Shown one piece after another: positions 9,439 to 21,051 of a DNA stretch of 64,000 nucleotides. Each line of letters opens with the position of its first letter. The stretch's first letter is position 1. The DNA is from Deinandra increscens subsp. villosa (taxonomy: Eukaryota > Streptophyta > Magnoliopsida > Asterales > Asteraceae), in contig JBCNJP010000003.1 in assembly GCA_039602395.1 (NCBI GenBank), positions 72,478,334 to 72,542,333 of the forward strand, given 5' to 3'. The translations under genes and the position numbers were made by a program. Under the pieces are notes generated by a model. The model saw only the letters and a list, made by a program, of their open reading frames with translations. It was not told the DNA's origin and searched no databases.

Positions 9439-12129
9439 ATGGATTTCGAACCAAGTATGTATCAGAAGTTGGATTTTGAGATTGGATCCATCACTCGCCC
9501 ACCTAGACTCACCTCGGCGGATAACTTTTTGGAATGGAAATATCGATTTGAAAATCACTTGAAGAGTGTTGACCTAAGACTCTGGAGGGCAGTTATTCAT
9601 GGACCATTCACACCTACTCACGCAGAAGGAGTTAATGCAGGGAAGGTCAAGACAGAAGATGAGTATGATGACGATGATTGGGAAAGATGCAACAAAGCAG
9701 AAAGAGCATTTGCCATCATGACTATGGCATTAACACCAGATATTGCTCAAGGTTTTAAACACTGCAAGACCGCTAAGGAACTCTGGAACGCTTTGGTTGT
9801 GGCTTATGAAGGGAATCCTGACATAAAGGCAAGCCGCAAGCAAATGCTGAAGCAAAAGTTTAATCTGTTCAACCATGTACAAGGTGAATCTTTTGAAGCA
9901 CAGGTGCAGAGGTTTGTATCACTGATGGCTGAAATGTCCAGCTATAATGTTGAACCAGACAAGGAAGACAAGAATCTGAAACTGTTGAATAGTTTACCCA
10001 AATCTTGGAACACCAATATCTCTATCATCAAGGAAAACAACAAACTGAGTTAACTATCTCTTGATGAGTTAATCAACAAACTCAAGTCCAAGCTAATCGA
10101 TGACAAGCAGAGAGAGTTGAACCATATAAGCTCTCTTAGTTTGGCGGGGAAACTAAATCAAGCTCTGTTGTCACAAGATGTGGAGGCTAAGCATGAGGGG
10201 AAGTCAACTGGGAATGGATCAAGCTCAGTCGCAAAGTCAACTGCTTTTGTGGCACAACCTCAAGGAAGTTCAAATGGAGGTGTCAACCCTGATGATACGA
10301 ATGATCCCAATTTTGCTCTTGGTATGGGTTTTATGAACAGCTACCGTGCTCTCATGGCCGGAACTCTTGTGCCTACTGATATGTTATCGGGTGAGCTAAA
10401 CCAAATAAATCCTGAAGACGTTGAGATGTTGGATGTCTCATGGCAAATGGCAATGGCGGTCTTCAGAGCAAAGAAGTTCATGGCAAAGACTAGGAGAAAC
10501 GTCTGGAAAGATCAAGACAAGATAAGGATGGGGTTTGACAAAAGCAAGCTGAGGTGCTACAATTGTGATGAATACGGGCATTTTGCTAGGGAGTGCACTA
10601 AGCCTAAGAGAGAGAAGGTCGAAGAGAAGAATGTTGCTGAGGTCAAAGGTAAGGGAGAAGCAAAGGCTTTGGTTGTTCAAGAAGGAGGTGGTTATGATTG
10701 GACACCTCAATTGAAAGAGTTTAGTATGTCTCATGCAATGATTGCTGCCATGGAAAGGGATGAAGAGGAAGAGCATGCTTTTGTGGTTACTGATGAAACT
10801 CCTGTGGAAGATAAGGAAGCCTTCGTTGCTGAAGCTGAAAACCTCAAGGTATGTTCTGATCCCACTTGTGCTCGTATAATTCCTGGTCTTAGACAAATCT
10901 GTAAAAATTATCAAATAGAATTGTTTGAGATCAAGTGTGAAAGGAGTTCATTTAAGGGTAGATGGCAGAAAAATGAGGAGAAGGTTAAAACACAAAAGCT
11001 AGACATAGTAAAATATCAAAAACTGGCAACTGAGAAAACTCTCATGTATGACAATGCTAAGTTAGAAATAGCTGAGCTTAGGAATCAGGTAGATGAGATC
11101 ACACATAAGTACAATGAGTTGCAGGTTAAATTTGATATTAATCAAACGAAAAGCAAAAGAATGTTTGAGGCTAGAAAATCTTTGAACTCCTGTATAACTG
11201 ATGTTAGAATGGGAAAGGACAAGGGTGGAATAGGAATTAGTTTCCCAGACACAAATAAGAACAATATTCTTCAAGATAACTCTAGAGATATCATAGGAAT
11301 AATCTTTGAGGAGGACCAGATAGACAGATCTGAATCAGGAACACATGAGATAGGACCTCCCTTAGATAGTGTTCTGGTAGGAGTGACACCTTTGACCCCT
11401 CAGGAAATAGAAAATGAGAAACACATGTCTTATGGGTTGGGTAATCAGGATAAAATTGTGACTGACACTTGTGAATCAAGTACTTCCCAGGAGTCATTAA
11501 ACAATGATGTTGGACCTGCTGATAGTTTTGTTTCATGTGCAGATGAAGTAGGTATTGAAGATGTATCTGGGAAGGATGCAAAATGTTTGAGAGTTAAACA
11601 GTGTCATGTGTCAAGTAGTGTAGTTTCTGATTTACCTAAAGATGATGTACTGGCATCAGTGTCTGAATTGAATGAGTCTAGGTCTATGAAATTAGTTGTG
11701 TCCAAGTCCTTAAAACATGTTTCAAATTCTAGTAATGAAATTCATGGTTTTAAAATGCGTGTGCCTAACACTAAAGTAGGACGTGAGACCAAACCCAAAG
11801 ATTTTGTGGCTTATCCTCAGGTTGTGTCTGTTTTTAATAGGACAAACAAATCTAAATCGGAACAATTTTGTTTGATCACACAACCTGAAAAGGATACAAA
11901 AGATGTTATACACAAATGGGATGATAAACCAGAGTGGAAATCATCGTACCCAAGACGTTCATATTTGTGTAGTCATGTAAATGGGCCTAGACCTATGAAT
12001 TGTTTTCAATGTGGAAAGCCAGGACATTTTGCTGCAAATTGTTTAAATAGACCTTATCAACCATATTGTCCGCAAAACCCACGGACTAGTATGTTGCAGA
12101 AAATGATGGCAGGAGAAAACAAAAACTAA
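9439..12129 (+). pseudogene. Copia gag with two zinc knuckles, one internal stop
   Basis: Gag forms the virus-like particle and binds element RNA. The chosen start is ATG 9439 (MDFEPSMYQ). A single TAA at 10051-10053 interrupts an otherwise continuous 897-codon frame. The N-terminal 200 residues are a UBN2/DUF4219-like gag domain (LTSADNFLEWKYRFENHL; AKELWNALV; MLKQKFNLF). CCHC knuckle 1 is at 10555-10596 (CYNCDEYGHFAREC), knuckle 2 at 12001-12042 (CFQCGKPGHFAANC). Between them lies a long coiled-coil-like, acidic region. Two knuckles and such length are unusual for ordinary copia gag and fit Sireviruses. Confidence 0.88.
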
Positions 12130-12148
12130 AAACTAAAAACAACAAGCT

Positions 12149-12704
12149 TTGTCTAAGGGGAAGCAGATTTTAGAACCAATGAAGACTGAACAGTCTAAGG
12201 TTTTGAACACAAAAGCTCTGATGACAAAGCATGTTGAAGAAAAGTGGAATGTGACTAGACCTCCAAACTCATCTTACAAACCTAAGGGAGTTTATCAAAG
12301 AAAAGACAAAATGAAAACAAAACCTTTTGAGAAACAAGTGCCTAAAGTCAACCATGTTGCTAAACCTAAGGGCAAAGCAGTTATTGAAAAACCAAAAGAT
12401 GTCACTCAAACAAAACAAATGGTTTATACTAAATTGAAACTTGAGTGGACACCTATTGTTAAGTCAAAAGGTAAAAAGGTCACATCTCCATCAAAGAAAC
12501 CGTCACCAGCAAAGATTTCTGCTAGCAGTTCTAAATCTCAAAAGCAACCTAATTGGAGACCAAAAGTCAACATTCAAAATGTGAATGTATCTGAACCAAA
12601 ACCCAAAATGGTCCTTTAAATGGTTAATTACACTGACTCCAAAGGAGTGCCCAGATCTGTTATGGCCTGGGTACCTGAATCTCACTGATTTCTAATTTTT
12701 GTAG
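12149..12704 (+). pseudogene. Gag-pol linker, Lys/Pro-rich, frameshifted
   Basis: An open stretch to 12619 encodes a basic Lys-, Pro- and Ser-rich linker (KGKKVTSPSKKPSPAK) in a different frame from gag. Further reading frames to 12704 contain stops. Such linkers precede the protease in long copia elements. A TTCTAATTTTTGTAG at 12689-12703 looks like a splice acceptor just before the protease frame, but this may be chance. Confidence 0.55.
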
Positions 12705-15700
12705 GGACAGCCAAGTAGAACTATCGACAATCTCTGGTATGTTGATAGCGGTTGCTCCTGACACATGACCGGAGACTTATCCCTTTTGGAAGACGTGCAA
12801 GACTTCAATGGCGGAGGAGTATCTTTTGCAGGTGGGGTAGGTGGAAGAATCATTAAGAAAGGGGTTGTGAAGAGTGGAAGCTTGACTTTTTCTGACGTAC
12901 ACTATGTGGAGGAACTATCTCACAGTTTGCTCAGTGTGTCGCAAATGTGTGATAAAGACTTTTCAGTCCTGTTCATCAAGAAGGAATGCATAATCCTCAA
13001 GCCAGGTTTCAAAATTCCAGAGGAGTGCATCTTGATGCGTACTCCAAGAAGAGGAAATTCCTATCAGTTGAATTTGGGAAAACCTCCAACTACTGAAGAA
13101 GCCTGTCTTATCTCGAAGCAGAATGAGAATCTAGCGTTATTATGGCATCGTCGCCTGGGGCATGCCAATATGAAGAATCTGTCTAAGCTGGCTAAAGGAG
13201 AGCACGTTAGAAATCTACCAATCAAAGATTTATCATCTGTGGAGAAATGTGTGGCTTGTGCTAAGGGGAAGCAGCACAAGTTGCCACACCGTCCAAAGGT
13301 TGTAAATTCTGTCTCTTCTGTACTTCAACTCTTACTCATGGATCTTTTTGGTTCCATGCAGGTACAAAGCATCAATAAGTGTTCTTATTGTCTCGTAATA
13401 ATGGATGACTACTCGCGATTTACTTGGGTCTTCTTTTTATCAAACAAGTACGAAACTCCAGCCCTTGTAAAACAGTTCGTCACACTGTTAGAAAACCAGC
13501 TGAACAAGAGAGTGAAGGGTATAAGAACTGACAATGGGACAGAATTCGAGAATGCAGAGTTGAACATGTTTTGTGGTGAGAAGGGTATTGAAAGGCAGTT
13601 CAGTGCTCCCTATACACCACAACAGAATGGAGTTGCAGAAAGAAGGAATAGAACACTCATTGAGGCAGCGAGAACAATGATGTGTGAAGCGAAACTACCA
13701 ATCTTCTTTTGGGCAGAAGCGGTGAATACAGCTTGTTATGTGCAAAATAGAATACTTCTGAACAAGCGACACGAGAAGACTCCATATCAGATTGTTTATG
13801 GAGAAAAGCCGAGGGTGGGGTACTTCAAGACCTTCGGGTGTCCATGCATGGTGCTAATTCAGTCCGATATAGGGAAATTTGAAGCCAAAGCTGATGAGTG
13901 CTATTTTGTCGGTTACTCAGCAAATAGTGCTTATCGCGTGTACAACAAAACCACCAAATTGATTATTGAGACTTTTGATGTGGATTGGATGGAGGATAAT
14001 CCAACTGATACGGGTACTGGACCAGATTGGGTCTTTGACTACGGGTCACTATTTGAAGGTTTCAACTTCTCCAATGTTTTCCACAATCTGGAAGAAGAAG
14101 AAGATATCATTGCTCCTAGTTCTGAAGTGAGGCCACATGTGGAAAGAGCATCGGCAGAGACTTCACGAAATTCTAATGCAAATGTTCCAGAATGTTCAGG
14201 AACACGCGATGCTCCAGTGGATTCTCAAGGCCCAGGTATGTCTGATAATATTATTAATACTAACCTGCCTGTTACTGCTTCAGTTCCTGATGTCCAAGAG
14301 AGTAGAATAAACAGAGATCATCCACTCAGTAACGTGGTTGGGCCAGTGTCGGCAGGGGTCACCACTAGAAGCCGCACGGGAAACATTAACTGCTGCATGT
14401 TTTCCTGTTTCATCTCCCAGATTGAGCCTCCTAATGTAATGGTTGCTCTCAAAGATCCAAATTGGATGGAGGCCATGCACAATGAATTGAATCAATTCTC
14501 AAAGCTGGGAGTGTGGCGACTTGTGAAGAGGCCAGAAGACAAGAAGGTTATTCCTACGAGGTGGTTATATAAGAACAAAAAGGATGACACAGGAATAATT
14601 GTCAGAAACAAGGCGGTATTGATAGTACAAGGGCACAGGCAAGTTCATGGGATTGACTATGATGAGGTATACGCTCCGGTGGCAAGATTGGAAGCAATTC
14701 GGATCTTTCTGGCTGTGGCAACGTACCTCAATTTTACGGTACATCAGATGGATGTGAAGACTGCCTTCCTTTATGCAGAGATGAATGAAGAGGTTTATGT
14801 AACTCAACCACCAGGGTTCATAGATGAAGAAAATCCAGACCATGTTTATCTGCTGGATAAAGCCTTGTATGGTTTGCATCAAGCTCCGCGCACCTGGTAT
14901 GAAACTCTGTCCAATCACTTGGTGGAGAATGGATACACAAGAGGAGTGGTTCATCAAACGTTGTTTAGAAAGAGGGTGAAGGAGGACATAATCATGGTAC
15001 AAGTTTATGTAGATGACATTATCTACGGATCAACAAACGAGGAATTGTGCACTGAATTTGAAGAGATTATGAGGAAGAAGTTTGAAATGAGTGACCAAGG
15101 GGAGATGAGTTTCTTTCTTGATTTACAAGTAAAATAGGATGAATCTGGAATTCTTATTCATCAGGCAAAGTATGTGAATGAGATTCTGGAGAAATTCAAG
15201 ATGCAGGATTGCAAGCCCATTTCCACTCCCATGGCATCCAGAACACTTTTGTCAGCTGATCTCAATCGGGAATCAGTGAGTGAATTCCAGTATCGGTCGA
15301 TGATTGGATCACTTATGTACTTGACAGCCAGCAGGCCAGACATCATGCATGCAGTTTGTATGTGTGCACGCTATCAGGCTAATCCTAAACTTTCACATTT
15401 ATCAGTTGTTAAGCGTATCTTTAGGTATCTGAAGGGCAAGCCTAGACTTGGTCTTTGGTACCCAAAGAACACTGACTTTCAATTATATGCTTTTACTGAC
15501 AGTGATTATGGAGGTAGTGACCTTGACAGGAAATCTACTACTGGAGGATGTCAGTACCTGGGAGATAGGCTCATCTCTTGGCAGAGCAAAAGGCAGCATA
15601 CCGTATCAAAATCAACTGCCGAAGCTGAATACATGGCAGCATCTACCGGTACTTCACAGGTAGTATGGATCCAAAATCAGCTCACAGATTACGGTATGGA

Positions 15701-15953
15701 ATTCGTTAACACTCCTATCTTTTGTGATAACGCTGTTGCTCTGGAAATTGTAAAAAACCCCGTCCAACATTCCAAAACCAAGCATATAGACATAAAGGTA
15801 CATTTTATTCGTGATTGCTATGATCGGGAGTTAATTCAACTTCAAAAGGTAAGCTCCGATCAGAATGTGTCGGACATTTTTACAAAACCCCTTCCTCGTC
15901 CAAATTTTGAATCATGTGTTGAAGGCCTAAAGATGATTGCCTTCGAGGAATGA
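12705..15953 (+). pseudogene. Copia pol: protease, integrase, RT, RNase H (two internal stops)
   Basis: One frame of 1083 codons broken by TGA at 12759 in the protease site (WYVDSGCS, stop, HMTG) and TAG at 15135. Downstream come the GAG-pre-integrase zinc region (HRRLGHANMKNLSKL ... CVACAKGK), integrase core with MDLFG, RTDNGTEFEN and YTPQQNGVAERRNRTL, and RT with QMDVKTAFLYAEM and catalytic YVDDI (15006-15020). RNase H follows, with TDSDYGGSDLDRKSTTG, SKSTAEAEYMA, CDNAVAL and DIFTKPLP. The order IN before RT defines copia. Catalytic residues are otherwise present, so inactivation is recent. The frame ends with TGA at 15951-15953. Confidence 0.9.
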
Positions 15954-17040
15954 TCTGATCATTTTGTTTTTGTACAAAGTCTTTGTTATTTTATTTAAAA
16001 AAAATGGAAAATGACCGAAAAACCTGAGTCTTATTTCAAAAGTCTCACAAAAACAGGGGAACAAATGGTGCTGGTTGAACTAAAAAGTTTTTATGATGTC
16101 TTTTGATAGGACGTGCAAAAATGTTTAAAGACGGTCGGAGACTGACACGTGTAAGGCTGATGTGAAAGACTGCTCAAAGATGATATGTCGGTAAGCTCAA
16201 CCAAAACTATGACCATCTATGTAAGTGCAGTAATCCTAAACTCTATAAATGTTTAGTTTCCCATCCTAGTCTACATGGTTTAAAAGACTGAGTCCCGACA
16301 AAAATGGGTTGAGAGTGGTATTTACCTAGTATTCACTCTCTCACACGCCATGCTTATACTGTATACGACAACACCACAGAAAAAGAAAAAGAAAAAGAAA
16401 AAGAAAAAGAAAAAGAAAAAGAAAAAGAAAAAGAAAAAGAAAAAGAATTCAAAAAATGAAAATTCTGAAAAAGAAAAGAAAAGAAAAGAAAATTATTCAG
16501 TTGGTCTTCTCTGCGTGCTTATGCGGCCGACCTGATCACCAACTAATAATTCATGAAAATTGAAATAAGTGGTAGTCAAAGCAGTGTTGCATGGTTCCTC
16601 AAGTTGGGGGTTTGTGAATCCTCAATAAACTCTGAGGTTGGGTAGGTTTTGCTATGAAAAATTGGGTGTGGGGACGGTTAAACATATCGGTAAAATTGTA
16701 CCATATTTAAGCACTTAACTGGATGTGAGTTTCTGTGTTCAAATCACCTGGCAATTGTCTAGAGCGTCAAGTAACGGAAGCTAAAAAGGGTTCCTCAGTC
16801 AAAGACTCGTCTGATATTATCAATGAAAATTATCAGCACCAGGCTAGTAGATATTTAAATTTCTGCAGTAAGTCTGTAAATATTTTGAGGCATTTTATCT
16901 GTTTTAATTTTTTATTTAAATTTTTAAGTCGTTTTGTGTTTAAAGTTTATTTTTTTAATTTTATGATCATGAATAGTTACTCGGGGTTTGAGTCTGAGGA
17001 GAAGCTTCGTAAAATTCTCAAATTCTTTAAAAATTAACTT
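15954..17040 (+). other. Copia post-pol noncoding region
   Basis: No ORF of substance. Contains a (AAAAAG)n microsatellite and, at 16511-16536, a motif with CTGCGT and CCGACCTGAT 16 bp apart, which recurs with the same spacing in the pol-less copia element (56820-56845). Rich in short direct repeats and T-runs toward the end. Confidence 0.55.
16378..16445 (+). repeat. (AAAAAG)n microsatellite
   Basis: About eleven tandem hexamers of A5G, followed by less regular AAAAG units to about 16490. It produces a poly-lysine ORF on the plus strand that is not a gene. Confidence 0.95.
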
Positions 17041-17080
17041 TTTAGAGAATTAACATTAATTTTAAGGGGATTGGGGTGTT

Positions 17081-18075
17081 TATAAAATGATTTTGAAACA
17101 TGAGGGACCTTAGTGTAACATTTTTTGAAAAAACCATGTTTCCGATTCACTTTCACCATTTACGATCCATCTTTTCTCTCTGTGTTCACGATTCTCCTCA
17201 AAAAAAAAAAAAACCCTAACTCCTCCGTCACACCCTCGCCGGAAAAGTCATCGCATCCATCTCAGGCCGTCCTTTGCAAAATCCGAGCCTACCATCATCA
17301 TCGGAATCCTTTTCTGAGCAAGAACCACCGTTCAATCAACTGTTTTCACAAAGTTTAGGCTGCCTTTTTCCGGTTTCTCTGTTTCAAACCCTAATTCAAG
17401 ATCATCTTCGGCTTTGACACATTTCAAGTCGATTTGGGTGTTTAGAAGTCGGTTTTGTGATTAAAACACTTGAAAGGTAGAGATAAACATTCATTGTTCA
17501 TGATTGAGGTGTTTAACGGGTTTACGAAGTTGTTGCAGGTTTGGCTATGGCGGATATGCGCGTTTACGATTATCGTGATGAAGATGACCGTTGGTGTTTC
17601 CGATTCGTGTTTACGATTATCGTTTACGTTCGATGATTACGATAAGAGTTTATGATACGTGATTACAATATCGTTTACGATCGGGCTAAGGGCTTTATGG
17701 CGTTTACGATTGCGCTTAAATGTTTACGACGTATCTGATTTCGACCCAACCGTGAACCCATTTTGACAATCGTAAACACCGGTATTGGATCGTAAACGTG
17801 TTTTATGGATCGCAAACACTCATTAAACCTTAAATGAGAATCATAAACTCTTAATTTTTGTTAAAATTCTTTAAACTTGTGTGTTTTAAGACAAAATCAA
17901 TAATGTTTGTTAATTTGTGATTCAAAGTCAAATATTTTCCGCTTGAAAGTTTAAATTGAGATTTTCTGAATTTAAAAAAGTTCGGCGTGATAATCAATTG
18001 AACTTCAAGAAGATGTTGACTAACATAATTAAGCTGTGATGAATATGTCTGATACATGTGTCTTGTCTTTCTCAG
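17081..18075 (+). promoter_or_regulatory. Putative promoter, leader and 5' intron of the copia 3' ORF unit
   Basis: A TATA-like TATAAAAT lies at 17081-17088. About 70 bp later comes a CT- and ACCCTAA-rich stretch typical of plant 5' leaders. GAAAG|GTAGAG at 17476/17477 could be a splice donor. TGACTAAC (18017-18024) fits a branch point and TTGTCTTTCTCAG (18063-18075) is an excellent acceptor, ending exactly at the ATG of the 3' ORF. From 17159 to 17840, TTTACGA words and their complements (ATCGTAAAC) recur about a dozen times, as in the 5' leader. Splicing and promoter activity are inferred, not shown. Confidence 0.5.
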
Positions 18076-20610
18076 ATGGCAGACGAGATGCTAGACGAAG
18101 AGATAAAGTTCGAACCAGATCATTGCATTCCAGCATATCTTGAAGACCCGTCAGAGAAGCATATGGAACTATTTTATTCTCTGGTGGCCGGGATGAATAC
18201 TTGCAAAATAAACCATGCCCTGAGGACGAATGTGCTTATTGATGAGATGCTTGTCAGGGAGTTCTGGGGTTCTGCTAGAGCTGATGCAGATAAAACAACC
18301 ATTACTGCAAGGATTCAGAACAGGGAGATTGTGATTAAGGAGGATGACATTAGAAAAGGGCTGAACATCAATGATCGTGCTATCGATCCGATTGAATATT
18401 CAAAGGAAGCTGGCGGGTGCTCAATCCATGGGTTATGAAGGAAAATTCCCGCCCATCATTAAGAAGCTGTTGCCGCATTACTGGAGATGCATGGCTCATT
18501 ACATGCAGAAATCTTTTCTGGGCAAAAGAACAAGCTTCGATCAGCTCAACAAGCTTCATGGAACTGCATTCGTCGCATTGGCCTTGGATTGGAACTTCAA
18601 TTTTTCCAAGATGATGTTATTAGATTGGATAGGCAATGCTGACCTGAGCGCCAGACAACAGTTCCTGATGACACCAAGGTTTGTACAAATGGTGGTCATG
18701 AAGAAATACCCAATGATTGAAGAAAGAATAGACAAGCTGGATATAAAAGTGATGGATTGTGGGGATTTTGGTCTACAAACCCAAGATAGAAAGGGTAAAA
18801 ACAGTTTTCAAGGAAGACTTGAATGGGTAAAGAGGGGTGCATTTCCCGAGGTGGCCAGGGAACAAGTGTTTGAGGAGCCTGAGCCTGAAGCCGATGTGCC
18901 AACTGTTAATGCATCAATTGCTGAAGATCAAGACATAACTGTAACTCCAGCTGTAAATGTGCAAGAAGAAGATGTGACGATACCCTCTGATGAAGAAAAC
19001 GTAATGGATGACATTCTTGCTGGTCAAGAGATGACAGATGATGATATCTATGGGGATTTAGGGCCCCTTAACCTTAAAAGGTCAAGGGATGACATGATCG
19101 GTTCATCGGGCAGTGATACAACCCCTCCCGAGCTAAATTTGAACGTTGAGGATGTTCTTGAAGAACCCATTCCTGCTCGTGAACCATCTCCAAGGAAGAG
19201 GTCTGATCCAAGGAGCGTAAGGTTCAAATTTACAAAGACTAGCTCAAGCATAATGATAGTACAACCAGCAGGGCCCAGTTCTGAAGGTCCCAGTGTTCAA
19301 GAAGTAACAGCTGCTTTGAAGTTCAGCCTGCTCAGGTGCAAACTGAAAGTCCTCTTCTGAATGAACGTAGCCCTGTTCATGAAGAAAGGCAATCTATGGA
19401 GGTTGATAACTCTGTTGTTACACCCAGCCCGGTCAGAATAAGTGTCCCTAGTGGAACAAGCTTGCCGCCTACTGTTATACCAAGTTTCCGCCCACTTCAA
19501 GCTGCTGAGCTACCAATTGAGATGAGGATAAGCACTGATCCTCATATTAACTATCTGATGTCTCAAAATAGAATCAGAGAGAATGAGATAAAAGCTCTCC
19601 AGGCTGAAAATAGAAGATTACAAGAGAAGGAAGTGGCCGACAAGAACAGAATGAAGTATCTTTATGAGGCACTAATGGACTTGAAGAAGAAATTTAATGG
19701 ATTAAAGAGTGTTGTGGAGTCCAACACTGCAGGTGTCGCAGGTCAAAGCTCATCTCAAGGAGCTCAAGGTACCAGTGCTGCTCAAGAGGATGATGGAGAT
19801 GACTCCATTGCAATGTCTGATTATGCCCGAGGTGGAAGGGTCATCTCCAAAGCACCTGAAGGTCACGACAACTGGTTTCGAGAATTCTTTCAAGGACCAG
19901 CCCCCACTCAATACACCCTTCATCTTGGTGAAAGCTCTATAGACAAAAGGGGGAGTCGTGAACCCATTCTGTGTTGGCATTATGATTCAGAGAAGAAATT
20001 ATTTGCCGTAATCCATGAGGGCTACAGTCCAGTGGAATACTACAGAACACGTGCTCAATTTCATACCTGGACTGAGCCTGAGATTAGAAGCCTGCTAAAA
20101 GCTCCTTACATCAACAGATGGAACAGCCCTGATGGAGACCTTATTAGAAATAATTTGCTGAACCATCTAGAAGATAACTTTGCAGATTTTGAGCTAAGGC
20201 AAGTAAGATGGGTTGAGACTGGTACTGACCCAGTAACTGGAGAACCCATAGGAGAAGCAAGGAGACCACCTACCAAGCGCACAAGAGTAATCAACATGTT
20301 GGATGAGATTGAAGACGGTACACTGGTCAAAAACTTTGACTGCTGGTGTTATGACCCAACAACTCATGAGGTGGTGGTGCTCTGCAAAAGGATGAGGCAA
20401 TTCCGGTTCTATGATCCGGTCGATTTGCTTAGATTTGGGGAAAGAGATATAAAGCTCCTCGCCTCCCAACCTATTCTCGGGGATGAGAACGACATGGAGA
20501 ATGCTATAAGGGTGGGGATCTTTCATGGAACGGCGAATCGAATCGTGGAGAACGGATGGTGGTCAAATAATGTGCAGAACACGTTCAGATTCGATTTGCA
20601 GCTGCCTTAG
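18076..20610 (+). pseudogene. Extra 3' ORF of the copia element, two frameshifts
   Basis: Starts at ATG 18076, directly after a splice-acceptor-like CAG. Two frameshifts (an extra G near 18414-18416, another near 19312-19320) split about 845 codons into three frames. The N-terminal part (VREFWGSARADADKTTITAR; DDIRKGL; KLHGTAFVALALDWNFNFSKMML) resembles proteins often annotated on plant copia elements as RNase H-like, though I see no catalytic RNase H motif. The middle is acidic; a heptad-rich coiled coil follows (NEIKALQAENRRLQEKE). The C-terminal 200 residues form a Trp-rich globular part. No signal peptide or membrane segment is visible, so an envelope role is unsupported. It ends 31 bp before the 3' LTR. 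Confidence 0.65.
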
Positions 20611-20641
20611 GTGGTCTAATGGTTCATGCCTAGGGGAAGAT
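20611..20641 (+). other. Polypurine tract of the copia element
   Basis: AGGGGAAGAT ends just before the 3' LTR TGTTAGG. It primes plus-strand synthesis in the family. Confidence 0.75.
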
Positions 20642-21046
20642 TGTTAGGCTATATTTATTTGAGGCATGAACATTAGATTTGGGCTAGCTTGTTGTTAGTT
20701 TTGGGCTTTGGTTAGTTTATTTTGTAGGCCATGTGGGCCAATTATTAGTTTATGATTGGGCTTATTTAGTGTTTATGATTGGCCCATGTGCTTGTAAGAG
20801 GTGGTATAAATACCACCTCATGTTTATGATTCAAGTAAGCTTTTCGAATACAATTAACAGTTTATGATTTCTGTGTGCTTCTCTGTTTACGATCAGCTTC
20901 AACAAGTATTATTTCTCATTCAAGATTAGATCTTTTCCTTAGATCTAATCTATTTCTTCTACTTGTTTCTTGAATCAATCACTCACGAGGTTTCCGCACT
21001 CGTTTGTGATTAGATATCGTGTTCTTGGTTTGATCTCGGACCATCA
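20642..21046 (+). repeat. 3' LTR of the nested copia element (405 bp)
   Basis: Matches 8461-8843 with 8 substitutions, all transitions by my count, plus 22 extra bp near position 20680 (around GGGCTAGCTTGTTG). Followed by target duplication GAGCG at 21047-21051. It keeps the palindromic TATA box at 20808-20829. Confidence 0.92.
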
Positions 21047-21051
21047 GAGCG

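Larger units (their letters stand above)
8461..21046 (+). mobile_element. Ty1/copia element, Sirevirus-like layout, with a 3' extra ORF unit
   Basis: Bounded by LTRs 8461-8843 and 20642-21046 and flanked by the 5-bp target duplication GAGCG (8456-8460 and 21047-21051). Order: LTR, tRNA-Met type primer site, leader rich in TTTACGA, long gag with two zinc knuckles, protease, integrase, RT, RNase H (copia order), then about 4.6 kb holding a separate ORF unit that ends 31 bp before the 3' LTR. At 12.6 kb it is long for copia; long gag plus a 3' ORF is the Sirevirus pattern. LTRs differ at 8 positions plus a 22-bp indel. Single stops in gag, protease and RT make it non-autonomous. Confidence 0.9.

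Noticed and set aside
12689..12704. Intron acceptor before the copia protease
   Set aside because: TTTTTGTAG looks like an acceptor, but no convincing donor pair was found and the frames around it are decayed.
16350..16535. Poly-lysine ORF
   Set aside because: Produced by the (AAAAAG)n microsatellite.
18076..20610. Envelope-like gene
   Set aside because: Position fits an env-like ORF, but no signal peptide or membrane segment is visible in any of the three frame pieces.
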